Shown one piece after another: positions 29,699 to 39,405 of a DNA stretch of 64,000 bases. The notes beneath the pieces are model-generated. The model made no database searches, was not told the origin of the DNA, and saw only the letters and a program-made list of their open reading frames with translations. The DNA lies in contig NZ_JBQKJT010000010.1 in NCBI RefSeq assembly GCF_052117125.1, forward strand, positions 1-64,000, in the 5' to 3' direction. Positions within the stretch are counted from its first letter, which is position 1. Each line of letters begins with the position of its first letter. A program made the position numbers and the translations under genes. This stretch comes from Avoscillospira_A sp052117125 (GTDB lineage Bacteria; Bacillota; Clostridia; Oscillospirales; Oscillospiraceae).

Positions 29699-31366
29699 TC
29701 AAAGGAGTCCATTCTCTGTCAGTTTGGCCTTGCTGTAGTCCACTTCCACAGTGGTGGCGTTGACGATGTCGGCCAGGGCCTGCTGCTGGCGGGCGGCCAG
29801 GCAGTCCTTCTGGGCCACCTTATACCAATAGGGGTGATCGCAGACGCCGGAGAAGTACATGATATGATAGCCGTAAGAGGTCTTGACCACCGCCGTATCG
29901 CCCACCTGGCGGGCTTCGTCAAAGCACCAGTCGTTGAATTCCTGCACCATCTGACCGGGATAGACCTCTTCATAGAGGCCGCCGGTGGACATGGAGCCGG
30001 GGTCTTCAGTATACTCGGTGGCCAGGGCGGCAAAGGTATCTTCCGTGGCGTCGCCATCCTGCCACATCTTGTAGATCTCGTCGGCTTTCATCTGGGCGTT
30101 GGTCCAGTTCTGTTCCGTCAGCACCGGCTGGCCGTTTTCGTCCGTCTCGGCATTCTCATCGGCCTGGGGCGTGATGAGGATATGGCGGACGTTGACCATA
30201 TTGGGATCATCCTTGGCAATATTACTCGCCGCATATTTGGCGGCATTCTCGTCAAAATAGGCGCTGATCTCCTCGTCGGTCAGCTCAATGGAGCCGTAGA
30301 CGGTGTTCAGGTAACCGCTGGCCGTCATCATTTCCCGGGCAAAGCTCGTATAGCTTTCCATGGTGGAATGGGGGCCGTAGGCCGCCTGGATATATTCATC
30401 CACCGACGCGTATTCGTTGGCCTCAGCCTCCTGGGTCATGGCATCGGTGAGACTTGCCAGATAGTCCTCCGTCTCGCTGTCCAGGACATAGCCGGCTTCC
30501 TTGGCAGCGGCGTTGATGGCCTCCGTCTGCCAGAAGGTGCGGACAGCGGACTGGAGGAGAAAGTCCTCCCAGGTGTGGGTATCATCGTACATCTGCTCCG
30601 ACAAAGGCTGCGTGGTGTCCAGACCCATCATGGCGGCGTAGGAGCCATACAGGCTCATAAAGTTATAGTACTGCTGCCAGTAATAGTAGGACAACCGGCT
30701 GTTGGTTAGTTCGGCGTCGCCGCAGGTGGCCACCACGGCGGCGGCGTCCTCAGCGGTAAAGGCGTCGTTTGCCACGGTGTAGCTGTGCTCAATGAAATTG
30801 CCCGCCTCGTCCACGTTGTTCATGGCCGTGGGGTCCGTCTCGTCGGTGGTGTTGAGGGCGGCGTTTTCGCTGGTGGTCTGCGTGGAGGCATCGGCGGGAT
30901 TCTCCGCGCCGCCGTCCTTCTTGCCCAGAGAGGTGACCGCAAACACCAGCACCGCCACGGCCAGCACTACCACGGCGGCAAAAAGAGCCACCCGGCCCGT
31001 CTGCTTCTTGGCGGGGGGTTCCTCGGCGGTTGCTTCCGTGGTCTTCTCAAAGGACTCCCCGGTAAGCCCCTCCACCGGCTGGGCGACCGGTGCTTCGTCT
31101 GCCGGTTCCGCCGGCTGGGCGGAGGTCTCTTCGACCGCTTCCTTCACCGGCTCTTCCGGCGTCTCTTCCGCGGGTTCCTCCACAGCCTGCGCGGCGGGCT
31201 CGGTTGTCTGCTCCTCCGCAGGCGTTCCGACGGCGGTTTCTTCCACAGATGCCTCCACGGCGGTGTGCTCCGACGCATCCCCAGCCGCGCCCTCCACAGG
31301 CGCGCCGCACAGGGGGCAGCGCTCCATTTCCGGTTCCAGCTGCGCGCCGCATTTGGTACAATTCAT
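29699..31366 (-). CDS. Zinc-ribbon, membrane-anchored parvulin-type foldase
   Basis: A 555-residue protein starting behind AAAGGAGAAAAATGCC. It has a zinc ribbon with CxxC pairs (Cys3/6/17/20), a long Glu/Pro/Ala-rich cytoplasmic linker (~22-120), one membrane helix (~125-147), and an extracytoplasmic SurA/PrsA-like region. The last includes a SurA-N-type helical part (LTNSRLSYYYWQQYYNF; EEISAYFDENAAKYA) and a parvulin rotamase core (NVRHILITPQADENA; FAALATEYTEDPGS; TAVVKTSYGYHIMYFSG). It should help fold exported proteins. The cytoplasmic zinc ribbon on a foldase is unusual compared with lipoprotein PrsA. The next gene upstream is its paralogue. Confidence 0.9.
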   Translation of the reverse strand: MNCTKCGAQLEPEMERCPLCGAPVEGAAGDASEHTAVEASVEETAVGTPAEEQTTEPAAQAVEEPAEETPEEPVKEAVEETSAQPAEPADEAPVAQPVEGLTGESFEKTTEATAEEPPAKKQTGRVALFAAVVVLAVAVLVFAVTSLGKKDGGAENPADASTQTTSENAALNTTDETDPTAMNNVDEAGNFIEHSYTVANDAFTAEDAAAVVATCGDAELTNSRLSYYYWQQYYNFMSLYGSYAAMMGLDTTQPLSEQMYDDTHTWEDFLLQSAVRTFWQTEAINAAAKEAGYVLDSETEDYLASLTDAMTQEAEANEYASVDEYIQAAYGPHSTMESYTSFAREMMTASGYLNTVYGSIELTDEEISAYFDENAAKYAASNIAKDDPNMVNVRHILITPQADENAETDENGQPVLTEQNWTNAQMKADEIYKMWQDGDATEDTFAALATEYTEDPGSMSTGGLYEEVYPGQMVQEFNDWCFDEARQVGDTAVVKTSYGYHIMYFSGVCDHPYWYKVAQKDCLAARQQQALADIVNATTVEVDYSKAKLTENGLL

Positions 31367-31477
31367 GGCATTTTTCTCCTTTGTCCATCGTATCCCGTTC
31401 CGGGCAAACCGCCGCAGAATGGGAGTATTTGCATATCTTTCCGCTATTTTATCACGTTTGGCACGTGGTTGCAATCG

Positions 31478-32623
31478 TTATCCGTCGGACGGCGTCAGGG
31501 CCTGGGGCGTCACCAAAGTGACGGCGTCCCGGTCGATGAGAAATTCGTACTGCTCTCGAATGGTACGGGCTTCGGTTTCATACGTCTCCTTCCGCAGGTC
31601 CTGTTGGGCCTGCTTCTGCCAGACGGTGCGCTCCGACGGTTCCAGCGCATAGACCACATTCCACCCCTCGTCGGACCGCAGCACCGCCGTGTCGCCCGGG
31701 CTCCGCTCCGGATCAAACAGCCAGTCGGCCAGTTCCCCGCTGCAATCCGACGGCGACACGTCCTGCCGCAGTCCCGGCGTGGCAGAATGGCTGTCGGCCA
31801 GGGTGGCAAAATCCGCCTCCGCGCCCGATTCGGCCTGCCAGGTGGCGTAGAGCGTGCGGGCCGCGGTCTCGGCTTCGTCCCAGGCCTCTTCGGTGTTCCC
31901 GGCGGGCTTACAGAGCAGAACGTAGGCGTTTTGCAGCCGGGTCTCGCCGCCGTTCTCGTTGAGCCGTGCGTAATCTGCCTGATGAAGCGTACAGTACGCA
32001 GCGATCTCCTCCTCAGTGAACTGGGGACGGTTGTACAGCTCGTCGGTATAGGCTGCCGCCAGATAGGTGTCGGTCAGATAGGCCCGGAAGGATTCCTCTG
32101 TAGCGCCGGGACCATAGGACGCCTGCAAATAAGCCGTCACGCCGTCATAGCCCCGGGATTCGGCATCGGCCGCCAAGCCGTCCACGACCGTCTCCATGGA
32201 GGCCGCGTAGGTGTCGCCCATGGTAAATCCGGCCTCCTCCGCCGCAAACACCATGGACATGGTATCCCGGATGGTGATCATGGTCTGGTCCAGCAGATAG
32301 TCCTGCCAGGTACGGTCCTCGTCGTATTGTTGCTCATCCAGAGGTTGGGTCGGGTCCAGGCTCTCGGGGAGGTTCTCTCCGGCGCTGCCCACCAGATAAA
32401 AATATTCGCTCCAGTAATAATAGTTGAGGGTGGTGTTGTCCATGGACCAGTCGCCGCAGACCACCACTGCCTGGTCCATGGCGCCGGCCGTGGCCCCTTC
32501 GCCCGCTTCGTGCCGGCCCGGCCACAGGGCCAGAGCCGCGCCCAGAACCACCACAGTTGCCAGGGTCGCCGCAATCACTCGTTTATGAGGTAAAGTTTTC
32601 AATTTGTCGGAAAATGTCTTCAA
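31478..32623 (-). CDS. Membrane-anchored SurA/parvulin-like paralogue
   Basis: About 381 residues from a TTG at 32623 that lies seven bases after AAAGGAAG; frames upstream of it lack a start context. It has a short cytoplasmic N-terminus, one membrane helix (~17-36), and an extracytoplasmic region matching the neighbouring foldase: MDNTTLNYYYWSEYFYL corresponds to LTNSRLSYYYWQQYYNF, and EEIAAYCTLHQADYA to EEISAYFDENAAKYA. The rotamase-like part (FATLADSHSATPG; GDTAVLRSDEGWNVVYALE) is shortened, and the typical RHIL motif is replaced by YVLLCKP, so isomerase activity is doubtful. It lacks the zinc ribbon. It is a diverged tandem duplicate, possibly a chaperone without catalysis. Confidence 0.85.
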   Translation of the reverse strand: MKTFSDKLKTLPHKRVIAATLATVVVLGAALALWPGRHEAGEGATAGAMDQAVVVCGDWSMDNTTLNYYYWSEYFYLVGSAGENLPESLDPTQPLDEQQYDEDRTWQDYLLDQTMITIRDTMSMVFAAEEAGFTMGDTYAASMETVVDGLAADAESRGYDGVTAYLQASYGPGATEESFRAYLTDTYLAAAYTDELYNRPQFTEEEIAAYCTLHQADYARLNENGGETRLQNAYVLLCKPAGNTEEAWDEAETAARTLYATWQAESGAEADFATLADSHSATPGLRQDVSPSDCSGELADWLFDPERSPGDTAVLRSDEGWNVVYALEPSERTVWQKQAQQDLRKETYETEARTIREQYEFLIDRDAVTLVTPQALTPSDG

Positions 32624-32803
32624 ATCTGCACTTCCTTTTCGTTGGAACCGTATGGAATTACAGTGAAACAGTTTAGCACAGCCCCCGGGGCAATGCAATG
32701 AACAAATCGTGAATTTCTCACCTTATACCATCTACGGTTTGATTTTGCCCCGGATTCTGTGGTATGCTATGGGCACCGTTACAAAAGAAAGGACGCGATC
32801 ATC

Positions 32804-34027
32804 GTGAATCAGACGATTTTACAGGAATATGCCAAGCTCATCGCCACCGTGGGCGTCAACGTCCAGCCCGGCCAGGAAGTGGTGATTGAAGCCGAGCTGG
32901 ATCAGCCGGCGTTTGTCACGGAGCTGGTCAAGGCCTGCTATGAAGCCGGCGCCCGGACCGTTCGGGTGGACTGGCAGCACCAGCCCGTTGCCCTGCTCCA
33001 CGCCCTGTACCGCTCCCCGGAGGCCCTGGGCGAGATGCGGGAGTGGGAAAAGGCCCGCCTTCAGGACATGGTGGACACGCTTCCCTGCCGTATTTATCTG
33101 GAGAGCGAGGACCCCGACGGCATGAAGGACGCCGACCCGGCCAAAATCTCCGCCGCCGCCCAGAACCGCCAGCGCATTGCGAAACCCTACCGGGATCAGA
33201 TAGAGAACCGCATCCAGTGGTGTATTGCCGCCGTGCCCGGCAAAACCTGGGCCGCCAAGCTGTTCCCTGAGCTGCCGGTGGAGGAAGCCATGGAAAAGCT
33301 GTGGGAAGCCATTCTGGAGGCGTCCCGGGCCAAGGGCGACGGCCCCGCCAACTGGCGCGCGCACAATGAAGACCTAAAGGCCCGCTGCAAGTATCTCAAC
33401 GATCTGGGCATCCGCTCCCTCCACTATACCGCCTCCAACGGCACCGATTTGACCGTGGGCATGATGAAAGAAGGCCGGTTCCACGGCGGCGCCGACAAGA
33501 CCCTGTCCGGCATCACCTTTGACCCCAACATTCCCTCCGAGGAGGTTTATATTTCTCCCAAACGGGGCGAGGCCGAAGGCATCGTGTACAGCGCCCTGCC
33601 CCTGTGCTACCAGGGTCAGCTGATTGAGAACTTCTCCCTGCGGTTTGAAAAGGGCCGCGTGGTGGAAGCCAAGGCGGAGAAGAACGAGGCGCTGCTGAAA
33701 GAGCTGGTGTCCATGGACGAGGGCGCAGCCTATCTGGGCGAGTGCGCCTTGGTTCCCTTTGAGTCTCCCATCAATCAGACGGGCATCCTGTTCTATAACA
33801 CCCTGTTTGATGAAAACGCCGTGTGCCATCTGGCCTTGGGCAAGGGCTTCTGCGATACGGTGGACGACTTTGAAAACCGTTCCCTGGCCGAGTGCCAGGC
33901 GTTGGGCGTCAACGATTCCATTGTCCACGAGGACTTCATGATCGGCACCCGGGACCTGAACATCGACGCCGAAACCTTTGACGGCCGCACGGTACCCATC
34001 TTCCGAAACGGCACCTGGGCATTTTAA
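32804..34027 (+). CDS. M29-family (AmpS/PepS) aminopeptidase
   Basis: A 407-residue protein. GTG at 32804 has AAAGGA ten bases upstream; TTGATT (32739-32744), 18 nt, TATGCT (32763-32768) is a likely promoter. The sequence follows the thermophilic-aminopeptidase family: an N-terminal LQEYAKLIATVGVNVQPGQEVVIEAELD, then HYTASNGTDLTVGM, and metal-binding blocks such as PSEEVYISPKRGEAEG, ENFSLRFEKGRVVEAKAEKN, YLGECALVPFESPIN and HEDFMIGTRDLNIDAETFDG. It is a cytosolic metallopeptidase removing N-terminal residues from peptides. Monocistronic, followed by a terminator. Confidence 0.95.
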   Translation: MNQTILQEYAKLIATVGVNVQPGQEVVIEAELDQPAFVTELVKACYEAGARTVRVDWQHQPVALLHALYRSPEALGEMREWEKARLQDMVDTLPCRIYLESEDPDGMKDADPAKISAAAQNRQRIAKPYRDQIENRIQWCIAAVPGKTWAAKLFPELPVEEAMEKLWEAILEASRAKGDGPANWRAHNEDLKARCKYLNDLGIRSLHYTASNGTDLTVGMMKEGRFHGGADKTLSGITFDPNIPSEEVYISPKRGEAEGIVYSALPLCYQGQLIENFSLRFEKGRVVEAKAEKNEALLKELVSMDEGAAYLGECALVPFESPINQTGILFYNTLFDENAVCHLALGKGFCDTVDDFENRSLAECQALGVNDSIVHEDFMIGTRDLNIDAETFDGRTVPIFRNGTWAF

Positions 34028-34041
34028 AAGCACTTTCCTAT

Positions 34042-34075
34042 GGGGCGCGCTGCCGAGGCAGTGCGCCCCATTTTG
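34042..34075 (+). terminator. Intrinsic terminator
   Basis: GGGGCGCGCTGCC (34042-34054) pairs with GGCAGTGCGCCCC (34057-34069) with one wobble and an open tip, followed by ATTTTG. Confidence 0.82.
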
Positions 34076-34193
34076 TCTGGCAGCAGCTTTGAATAACCAT
34101 TGACCTATCATTGACCTATGGGGATTCGTACTTTTGTTTTTCCTCTGTTTCTCGTACAATAATGGCAGAAAACACGAAATTGGAGTGGAAACT

Positions 34194-34988
34194 ATGTCGA
34201 TTGGTCAATCTTTGTTGTTTATGCTCGTCAGCCTCGCGGCCTCTCTGGCGGGCGGTTTGTGCGGCGTCGGCGGAGGCGTCGTCATCAAGCCGGCCCTGGA
34301 TGCCTTTGGCTGGGCCAGCGTCAGTACCATCGGCTTTCTGTCCACCTGCACTGTTTTAGCGATGACCGTCTATTCCGTGGGCAAATCTCTGACCGCCGGA
34401 GACTCGGTCATTGACCTGCGCATCGGCACGCCCCTGGCCCTGGGCTCCGCCATCGGCGGTGTGGCCGGGAAAGCCGCTTACAGCGCTTTGGCCGGTCTCT
34501 TTGCCAATCCCAACCGCATCGGCGCCATCCAGGCCGTAATCCTGGGCATTCTGACCGTAGGCTGCCTGCTCTACACAGTAAAAAAAGACGGCATCCGCAC
34601 CCATCAATTCCACGGTACACTGCTCTGTTTTTTCCTGGGCCTGATTCTGGGATTTTTCTCCAGTTTTCTGGGCATTGGCGGCGGTCCTTTCAATCTGGTG
34701 GTGCTCTATTACTTCTTCAGCATGGACACCAAAACCGCTGTTGCCAACAGTATCTATATGATTCTCTTCTGTCAGGGCGCCAACCTGCTGACCACCGTGG
34801 CCGACGGCATTCCCCCTTTCTCCTGGTCCGCCTTGCTGCTGATGATGCTGGGCGGCGTCCTGGGCGGCGTCTTCGGTCGCAAGATCAACAAGCGCATCGA
34901 CAATCCCACGGTCGAAAAACTGTTCCTTTCCATGATGGTGCTGATCATTCTGATCTGCATCTACAATGCTTGGCAGTACAGTGCATGA
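34194..34988 (+). CDS. TauE/SafE-family membrane exporter
   Basis: A 264-residue protein with about eight membrane helices. ATG at 34194 follows TTGGAGTGGAAACT. The two half-repeats of the family are visible: LAGGLCGVGGGVVIKPALDAFG in the first half and GFFSSFLGIGGGPFNLVVLYYFF in the second. Members move small sulfur-containing or organic anions such as sulfite or sulfoacetate. No sulfur genes are nearby, so the substrate is open. It is monocistronic between two terminators. A direct repeat ATTGACCTAT lies upstream at 34099-34119. Confidence 0.9.
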   Translation: MSIGQSLLFMLVSLAASLAGGLCGVGGGVVIKPALDAFGWASVSTIGFLSTCTVLAMTVYSVGKSLTAGDSVIDLRIGTPLALGSAIGGVAGKAAYSALAGLFANPNRIGAIQAVILGILTVGCLLYTVKKDGIRTHQFHGTLLCFFLGLILGFFSSFLGIGGGPFNLVVLYYFFSMDTKTAVANSIYMILFCQGANLLTTVADGIPPFSWSALLLMMLGGVLGGVFGRKINKRIDNPTVEKLFLSMMVLIILICIYNAWQYSA

Positions 34989-35001
34989 CCGCAACCCCTC
35001 C

Positions 35002-35040
35002 ACCGGCGGCGGACTCTTTTCGGGTCCGCCGCCGGTTTTG
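35002..35040 (+). terminator. Intrinsic terminator
   Basis: ACCGGCGGCGGAC (35002-35014) pairs with GTCCGCCGCCGGT (35024-35036), followed by TTTG. Confidence 0.85.
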
Positions 35041-35093
35041 TCGTTTCCCAAGGGACATTTCACAGGAAATCCCCATTGTTTACGCTTTTTTCA

Positions 35094-35122
35094 TTGAGTC
35101 AGCGGTAAATCTTTGGTATAAT
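35094..35122 (+). promoter_or_regulatory. Promoter of the recJ-rel operon
   Basis: TTGAGT (35094-35099), 17-nt spacer, TATAAT (35117-35122), 32 bases before the recJ start. Confidence 0.85.
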
Positions 35123-35154
35123 ACTTAGAAACTGTATTTGGATGTGTATTTGTT

Positions 35155-37206
35155 TTGAAGTATGGAAGCTGGAATGTGGCGGGTTATGACGCCACAGCGG
35201 CCCATGACCTCTGGGAAGCCGGTTTCTCTCCCCTGACGGCGGCGGTTCTGTGCAGCCGGGGCTGTTCCACGCCCCGGGAGGCCGCCGACCTCCTTGCGGT
35301 GGACGGCCCATTGCCGCCCCCGGAGGCCATGACCGATTTGTCTGCCGCCGCCCGCCGGGTGCGGCAGGCCCTGGAAAGCGGCGAACGAATTGCCGTTTTC
35401 GGCGATTACGATGTGGACGGCATCACGTCCACCTGTCTTTTGACCCAGTTCCTGCGGGAGCAGGGCGGCGATTGTCTGTTCTATATCCCCGGCCGCATGG
35501 AGGAGGGCTACGGCCTTAATACTGCGGCCATCGACGCGCTTCACCAGCAGGGGGTGACACTGCTCATTACTGTGGACTGCGGCATCACTGCCCATCGGGA
35601 GGCGGCCTACTGCCGGGAACTGGGACTGGACCTCATCATTACCGATCACCACGAGTGCAAGGACGCCCTCCCCGACGCCATGGCCGTGGTGGACCCCCAC
35701 CGCTGCGATGAACACTACCCCCACTGTGAGCTGGCCGGTGTGGGCGTGGCCTTCAAGCTGGCCGCCGCCATCGCCGGGGACCAGGAAGCGGTCCTGGAGC
35801 GGTACGCCGATCTGGTGTGCCTCGGCACCGTGGCCGACGTCATGCCCCTGACGGGGGAAAACCGCGTCTTTGTCAGCCGGGGCCTGGAACTGCTGCACAC
35901 GCGCCCCCGGTTGGGTCTGGCGGCCTTGATGGACCAGTGCAGCTGCGCCGGGTCGCCGCCCACCGCCTCCACCATTGGTTATACCCTGGCCCCCCGCATC
36001 AATGCCGCCGGACGGCTGGGCCAGGTGGAGCTGGCCGTGGAGCTGTTTCTCACCGACGATCCCCAGCGGGCCCAGTATCTGGCACGGGAGCTGTGCGAGC
36101 TGAACCGGCAGCGGCAGGCTGTGGAATCGGAGATCTACGAGCAGGCGGTCGCTATGCTGCGGGGCCGGCCCCAACCTGCGGCCATCGTGCTGGCCGACGA
36201 ACGGTGGCATCAGGGCGTGGTGGGCATTGTGGCCTCCCGTCTGGCCGAGGAGTATCGCTGCCCCACCTTCCTCATCTGTCTCGATGGGGAACACGGCAAG
36301 GCGTCCTCCCGCTCCTACGGCGGCTTTAACCTCTTTGCGGCCCTGGAAGCCTTGGGCGACCATCTGGAGAGCTACGGCGGCCATGAGTTGGCCGCGGGAT
36401 TCACCATTCACCGGGACGCCATTGACGGTTTCCGACAAGCCATGGAACAGCGGGCCGCCGCCTTCCGGGACTCGGCCGACTACCGCTGCGCCCTGGAAAT
36501 CGACTGCATGGTGGAACCCTCCCTGCTGACGCTGCAAACGGTGGCGGCTCTGGACCAGCTGGAGCCCTGCGGGGCCGGTTGTCCAAAACCGGTGCTTGCC
36601 ATGGGCGGTCTGACGGTGGACCAGTGCGGCGAAGTGGGCGGCGGCCGCCATCTGCGGCTGCGGCTGCGCAAGGGCAGTATCTGTCTCAGCGCCATCTATT
36701 TTTCGGCCACCCAGGCCCGCTGCGGCATCCATGTGGGGGACGTGGTGGAGGTGGCCTTTACCCCGCAGATCAATGAGTATCGGGGCGTCCGATCTGTACA
36801 GCTCAACGTGGTGGACATCCGTCCCATGACGGCGGACACGCAGCAAAGCTATGAGCAGGCGCTCTATGAGCGGTGCCTGGCGGGCTTTGTCTCGCCGCCG
36901 GAGGCCGATTGGTTTTTGCCCCAGCGGCCGGACTTTGTGGCCCTGTGGCGGTATCTGTCGGCACAGACCGGCGAAATCTGCGACGAATGCGCCGCGCTGC
37001 GGGAAAAGCTGTCCCGTTATGCCGGCGTCCCGGCCAGTATGATTCGGATGAAGCTCTGCCTCGACGTGTTCGCCGAGCAGGGATTGATCGCGCTGGAGCA
37101 TCAGGCCCAGCGCCTCTCCATCACCCTGACGGCCCAGGGCCGCAAGGTGAATCTGGAGGAAAGCCGCATTCTGCGGCGCTTGAAAGAGAAGAAGGCAGGT
37201 GACTAA
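35155..37206 (+). CDS. recJ: Single-stranded-DNA-specific exonuclease RecJ
   Basis: A 683-residue protein starting from a TTG (35155); the following Lys-Tyr-x-x-Trp is a usual RecJ N-terminus and no ATG is in frame nearby. The DHH phosphoesterase motifs are clear: IAVFGDYDVDGITST (motif I), GVTLLITVDCGI, LIITDHHECKDALP (the DHH motif), and YADLVCLGTVADVMPL. DHHA1 (ASSRSYGGFNLFAALEAL and the GGHELAAG block) and an OB fold follow. RecJ degrades 5' single strands in recombination and repair. The gene starts a long operon and leaves only two bases before rel. Confidence 0.96.
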   Translation: MKYGSWNVAGYDATAAHDLWEAGFSPLTAAVLCSRGCSTPREAADLLAVDGPLPPPEAMTDLSAAARRVRQALESGERIAVFGDYDVDGITSTCLLTQFLREQGGDCLFYIPGRMEEGYGLNTAAIDALHQQGVTLLITVDCGITAHREAAYCRELGLDLIITDHHECKDALPDAMAVVDPHRCDEHYPHCELAGVGVAFKLAAAIAGDQEAVLERYADLVCLGTVADVMPLTGENRVFVSRGLELLHTRPRLGLAALMDQCSCAGSPPTASTIGYTLAPRINAAGRLGQVELAVELFLTDDPQRAQYLARELCELNRQRQAVESEIYEQAVAMLRGRPQPAAIVLADERWHQGVVGIVASRLAEEYRCPTFLICLDGEHGKASSRSYGGFNLFAALEALGDHLESYGGHELAAGFTIHRDAIDGFRQAMEQRAAAFRDSADYRCALEIDCMVEPSLLTLQTVAALDQLEPCGAGCPKPVLAMGGLTVDQCGEVGGGRHLRLRLRKGSICLSAIYFSATQARCGIHVGDVVEVAFTPQINEYRGVRSVQLNVVDIRPMTADTQQSYEQALYERCLAGFVSPPEADWFLPQRPDFVALWRYLSAQTGEICDECAALREKLSRYAGVPASMIRMKLCLDVFAEQGLIALEHQAQRLSITLTAQGRKVNLEESRILRRLKEKKAGD

Positions 37207-37208
37207 GT

Positions 37209-39383
37209 ATGGAATCCGTACAGGAACATTATTCGGCTATGATGGTAGCCATCCGGCGCTACGCGCCGTACGTGGATATTGAAAAAGTGGACGCGGCGTA
37301 TCAATACGCCGAGGAGAAGCACGCCAACCAGAAGCGCAAGGACGGCTCTCCTTACGTCATTCACCCCCTGGCTGTGGCCGAGATCATTGCGGAGATCGGT
37401 CTGGACACCGATGCGGTGGTGGGCGCGCTGCTCCACGACTGCATCGAGGACACCGACTCCTCCTTTGACGACATCGCCAAACGGTTTGGCCGCACAGTGG
37501 CCGAGCTGGTGGAGGGTGTCACCAAGCTGACCCGGGTGCAGTATTCCACCACCGAGGAACAGCAGATGGAGAATCTGCGCAAGATGTTCATGGCCATGAG
37601 CAAGGACATCCGCGTCATCCTCATCAAAATTGCCGACCGGCTCCACAACACCCGGACCCTGCAATATCAGACGCCGGCCAAGAAGATCAGCAAGTCCCTG
37701 GAAACCATGGAGATCTATGCCCCCCTGGCCCACCGGCTTGGTATGCAGAAGATCAAGTGGGAACTGGAGGACGAGTCCCTCAAGTATCTGGAGCCGGAGG
37801 CCTACAACGAAATCATGGCCTATCTGGACGCCCACGAGGAACAGGCCAATCAATTTATGCGGGGCGTCCAGTCCAAGATCACCACGCGCCTTTCCAGCGT
37901 GGGCATCCACGGCAAAATCTACGGCCGCATCAAGCACGTCTACTCCATCTTCCGCAAGATGAAGTCCCAGCACAAGACCATTGACGAGCTGTACGACCTC
38001 TACGCGTTCCGCATCATTGTGGACACCATCCCCGACTGCTACAACGTCTTAGGTCACATTCACGACCTGTTCAATCTGGTGCCGGGCCGGTTCAAGGACT
38101 ATATCTCCACCCCCAAGCCCAACATGTACCAGTCCCTGCATACCACGGTCATCGGCTCCGACGGCATCCCCTTTGAGGTGCAAATTCGCACCTGGGAAAT
38201 GCACCAGACGGCGGAATACGGCGTGGCCGCCCACTGGAAGTACAAGCAGGGCGTCAACAAGACCGGCGACGAGAAGGACTTTGAGTGGATTCGCCGCCTG
38301 CTGGAGAGTCAGCAGGACACCGATGCCGAGGAGTACGTCCACTCTTTGAAAGTGGATATGTTCGATGACGAGGTGTTCGTCTTCACCCCCAAGGGCAAGG
38401 TCATTTCCCTGCCCCAGGGCTCTACGCCCATTGACTTTGCCTACGCCATTCACTCCGCGGTGGGCAACTCCATGGTCGGGGCAAAGATCGCGGGCCGTAT
38501 CGCCAAAATCGACGAACCCCTGAAAAACGGCGACATTGTGGAGATCATCACCTCCAAAACCGCCAAGGGCCCCAGCCGCGACTGGCTGAAAATCTGCAAA
38601 TCCAATCAGGCCCGCAACAAAATCCGCCAGTGGTTCAAGAAGGAGTGCCGGGAGGAGAACATCGTCCACGGCAAGGCCAGCTTCGAGTCGGAGCTGCGCC
38701 ACTTCAATATCAACCCCAATGTGCTGAACAACACCGAGATTCTTCCCACGGTGCTGAAAAAGGTCTGCTTTGACTCTCTGGACGATATGTACGCCGCCAT
38801 CGGCTACGGCGGCATTACCGCCCAGAAGTGCGTGGGCCGCATCAAGGACGAACTGGTCCAGGCGGCCAAGCCTGTCAAGGACCCCAAGGATACGGGGTTG
38901 AATCTCAACAAGGCCCCCACGCACAACGAAAGCGGCGTCATCGTCGGCGGTGACATCGGCTCCTGCATGGTGAAGTTCTCCCGGTGCTGCACACCGGTGC
39001 CCGGCGACGACATTGTCGGCTTTATCACCAAGGGCTACGGCGTGTCCATCCACCGCAAGGACTGCCCCAACGCCAAGGCCGCCAACGATCCGGCCCAGTC
39101 GGACCGCTGGGTCCAGGTGTCCTGGGCCAACACCGAATCGGAGCCTTTCTCCACCACACTGGAGATCGACTCCACCGCCCGCCAGGGCGTCTTCCTGGAC
39201 GTGGCCACCATTCTGGCCTCTGCCAAGGTCCGGGTCACGGAGATTTCCGCCCGGGACCTGCCCAACGACCGGGCGCTGACATTGGCCACCTTCGATGTGA
39301 AGAATATCGACGAGCTCAACGCCATCAAGCAGAAAATCCGCGGCCTGTCCGGCGTCACTGACGTCCGCCGCGGCAGACATTGA
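37209..39383 (+). CDS. rel: Bifunctional (p)ppGpp synthetase/hydrolase (Rel)
   Basis: A 724-residue protein with the full long-RSH architecture: HD hydrolase domain with intact His76-Asp77 (LLHDCIEDTD), synthetase domain (YDLYAFRIIVDTIPDCY; YQSLHTTVIGSDGIPFEVQI), TGS domain (VFVFTPKGKVISLPQGSTP), a zinc-finger/helical region (MVKFSRCCTPVPGDDIVG) and a C-terminal ACT domain. Both active sites look complete, so it should make and destroy the stringent alarmone. An apt gene often found between recJ and rel in Clostridia is absent here. Confidence 0.97.
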   Translation: MESVQEHYSAMMVAIRRYAPYVDIEKVDAAYQYAEEKHANQKRKDGSPYVIHPLAVAEIIAEIGLDTDAVVGALLHDCIEDTDSSFDDIAKRFGRTVAELVEGVTKLTRVQYSTTEEQQMENLRKMFMAMSKDIRVILIKIADRLHNTRTLQYQTPAKKISKSLETMEIYAPLAHRLGMQKIKWELEDESLKYLEPEAYNEIMAYLDAHEEQANQFMRGVQSKITTRLSSVGIHGKIYGRIKHVYSIFRKMKSQHKTIDELYDLYAFRIIVDTIPDCYNVLGHIHDLFNLVPGRFKDYISTPKPNMYQSLHTTVIGSDGIPFEVQIRTWEMHQTAEYGVAAHWKYKQGVNKTGDEKDFEWIRRLLESQQDTDAEEYVHSLKVDMFDDEVFVFTPKGKVISLPQGSTPIDFAYAIHSAVGNSMVGAKIAGRIAKIDEPLKNGDIVEIITSKTAKGPSRDWLKICKSNQARNKIRQWFKKECREENIVHGKASFESELRHFNINPNVLNNTEILPTVLKKVCFDSLDDMYAAIGYGGITAQKCVGRIKDELVQAAKPVKDPKDTGLNLNKAPTHNESGVIVGGDIGSCMVKFSRCCTPVPGDDIVGFITKGYGVSIHRKDCPNAKAANDPAQSDRWVQVSWANTESEPFSTTLEIDSTARQGVFLDVATILASAKVRVTEISARDLPNDRALTLATFDVKNIDELNAIKQKIRGLSGVTDVRRGRH

Positions 39384-39405
39384 TTTTACAAGGAGCACCC
39401 GAACC

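Noticed and set aside
35125..37101. 658-codon minus-strand open frame opposite recJ
   Set aside because: Shadow of recJ; no start signal and no recognisable domain.
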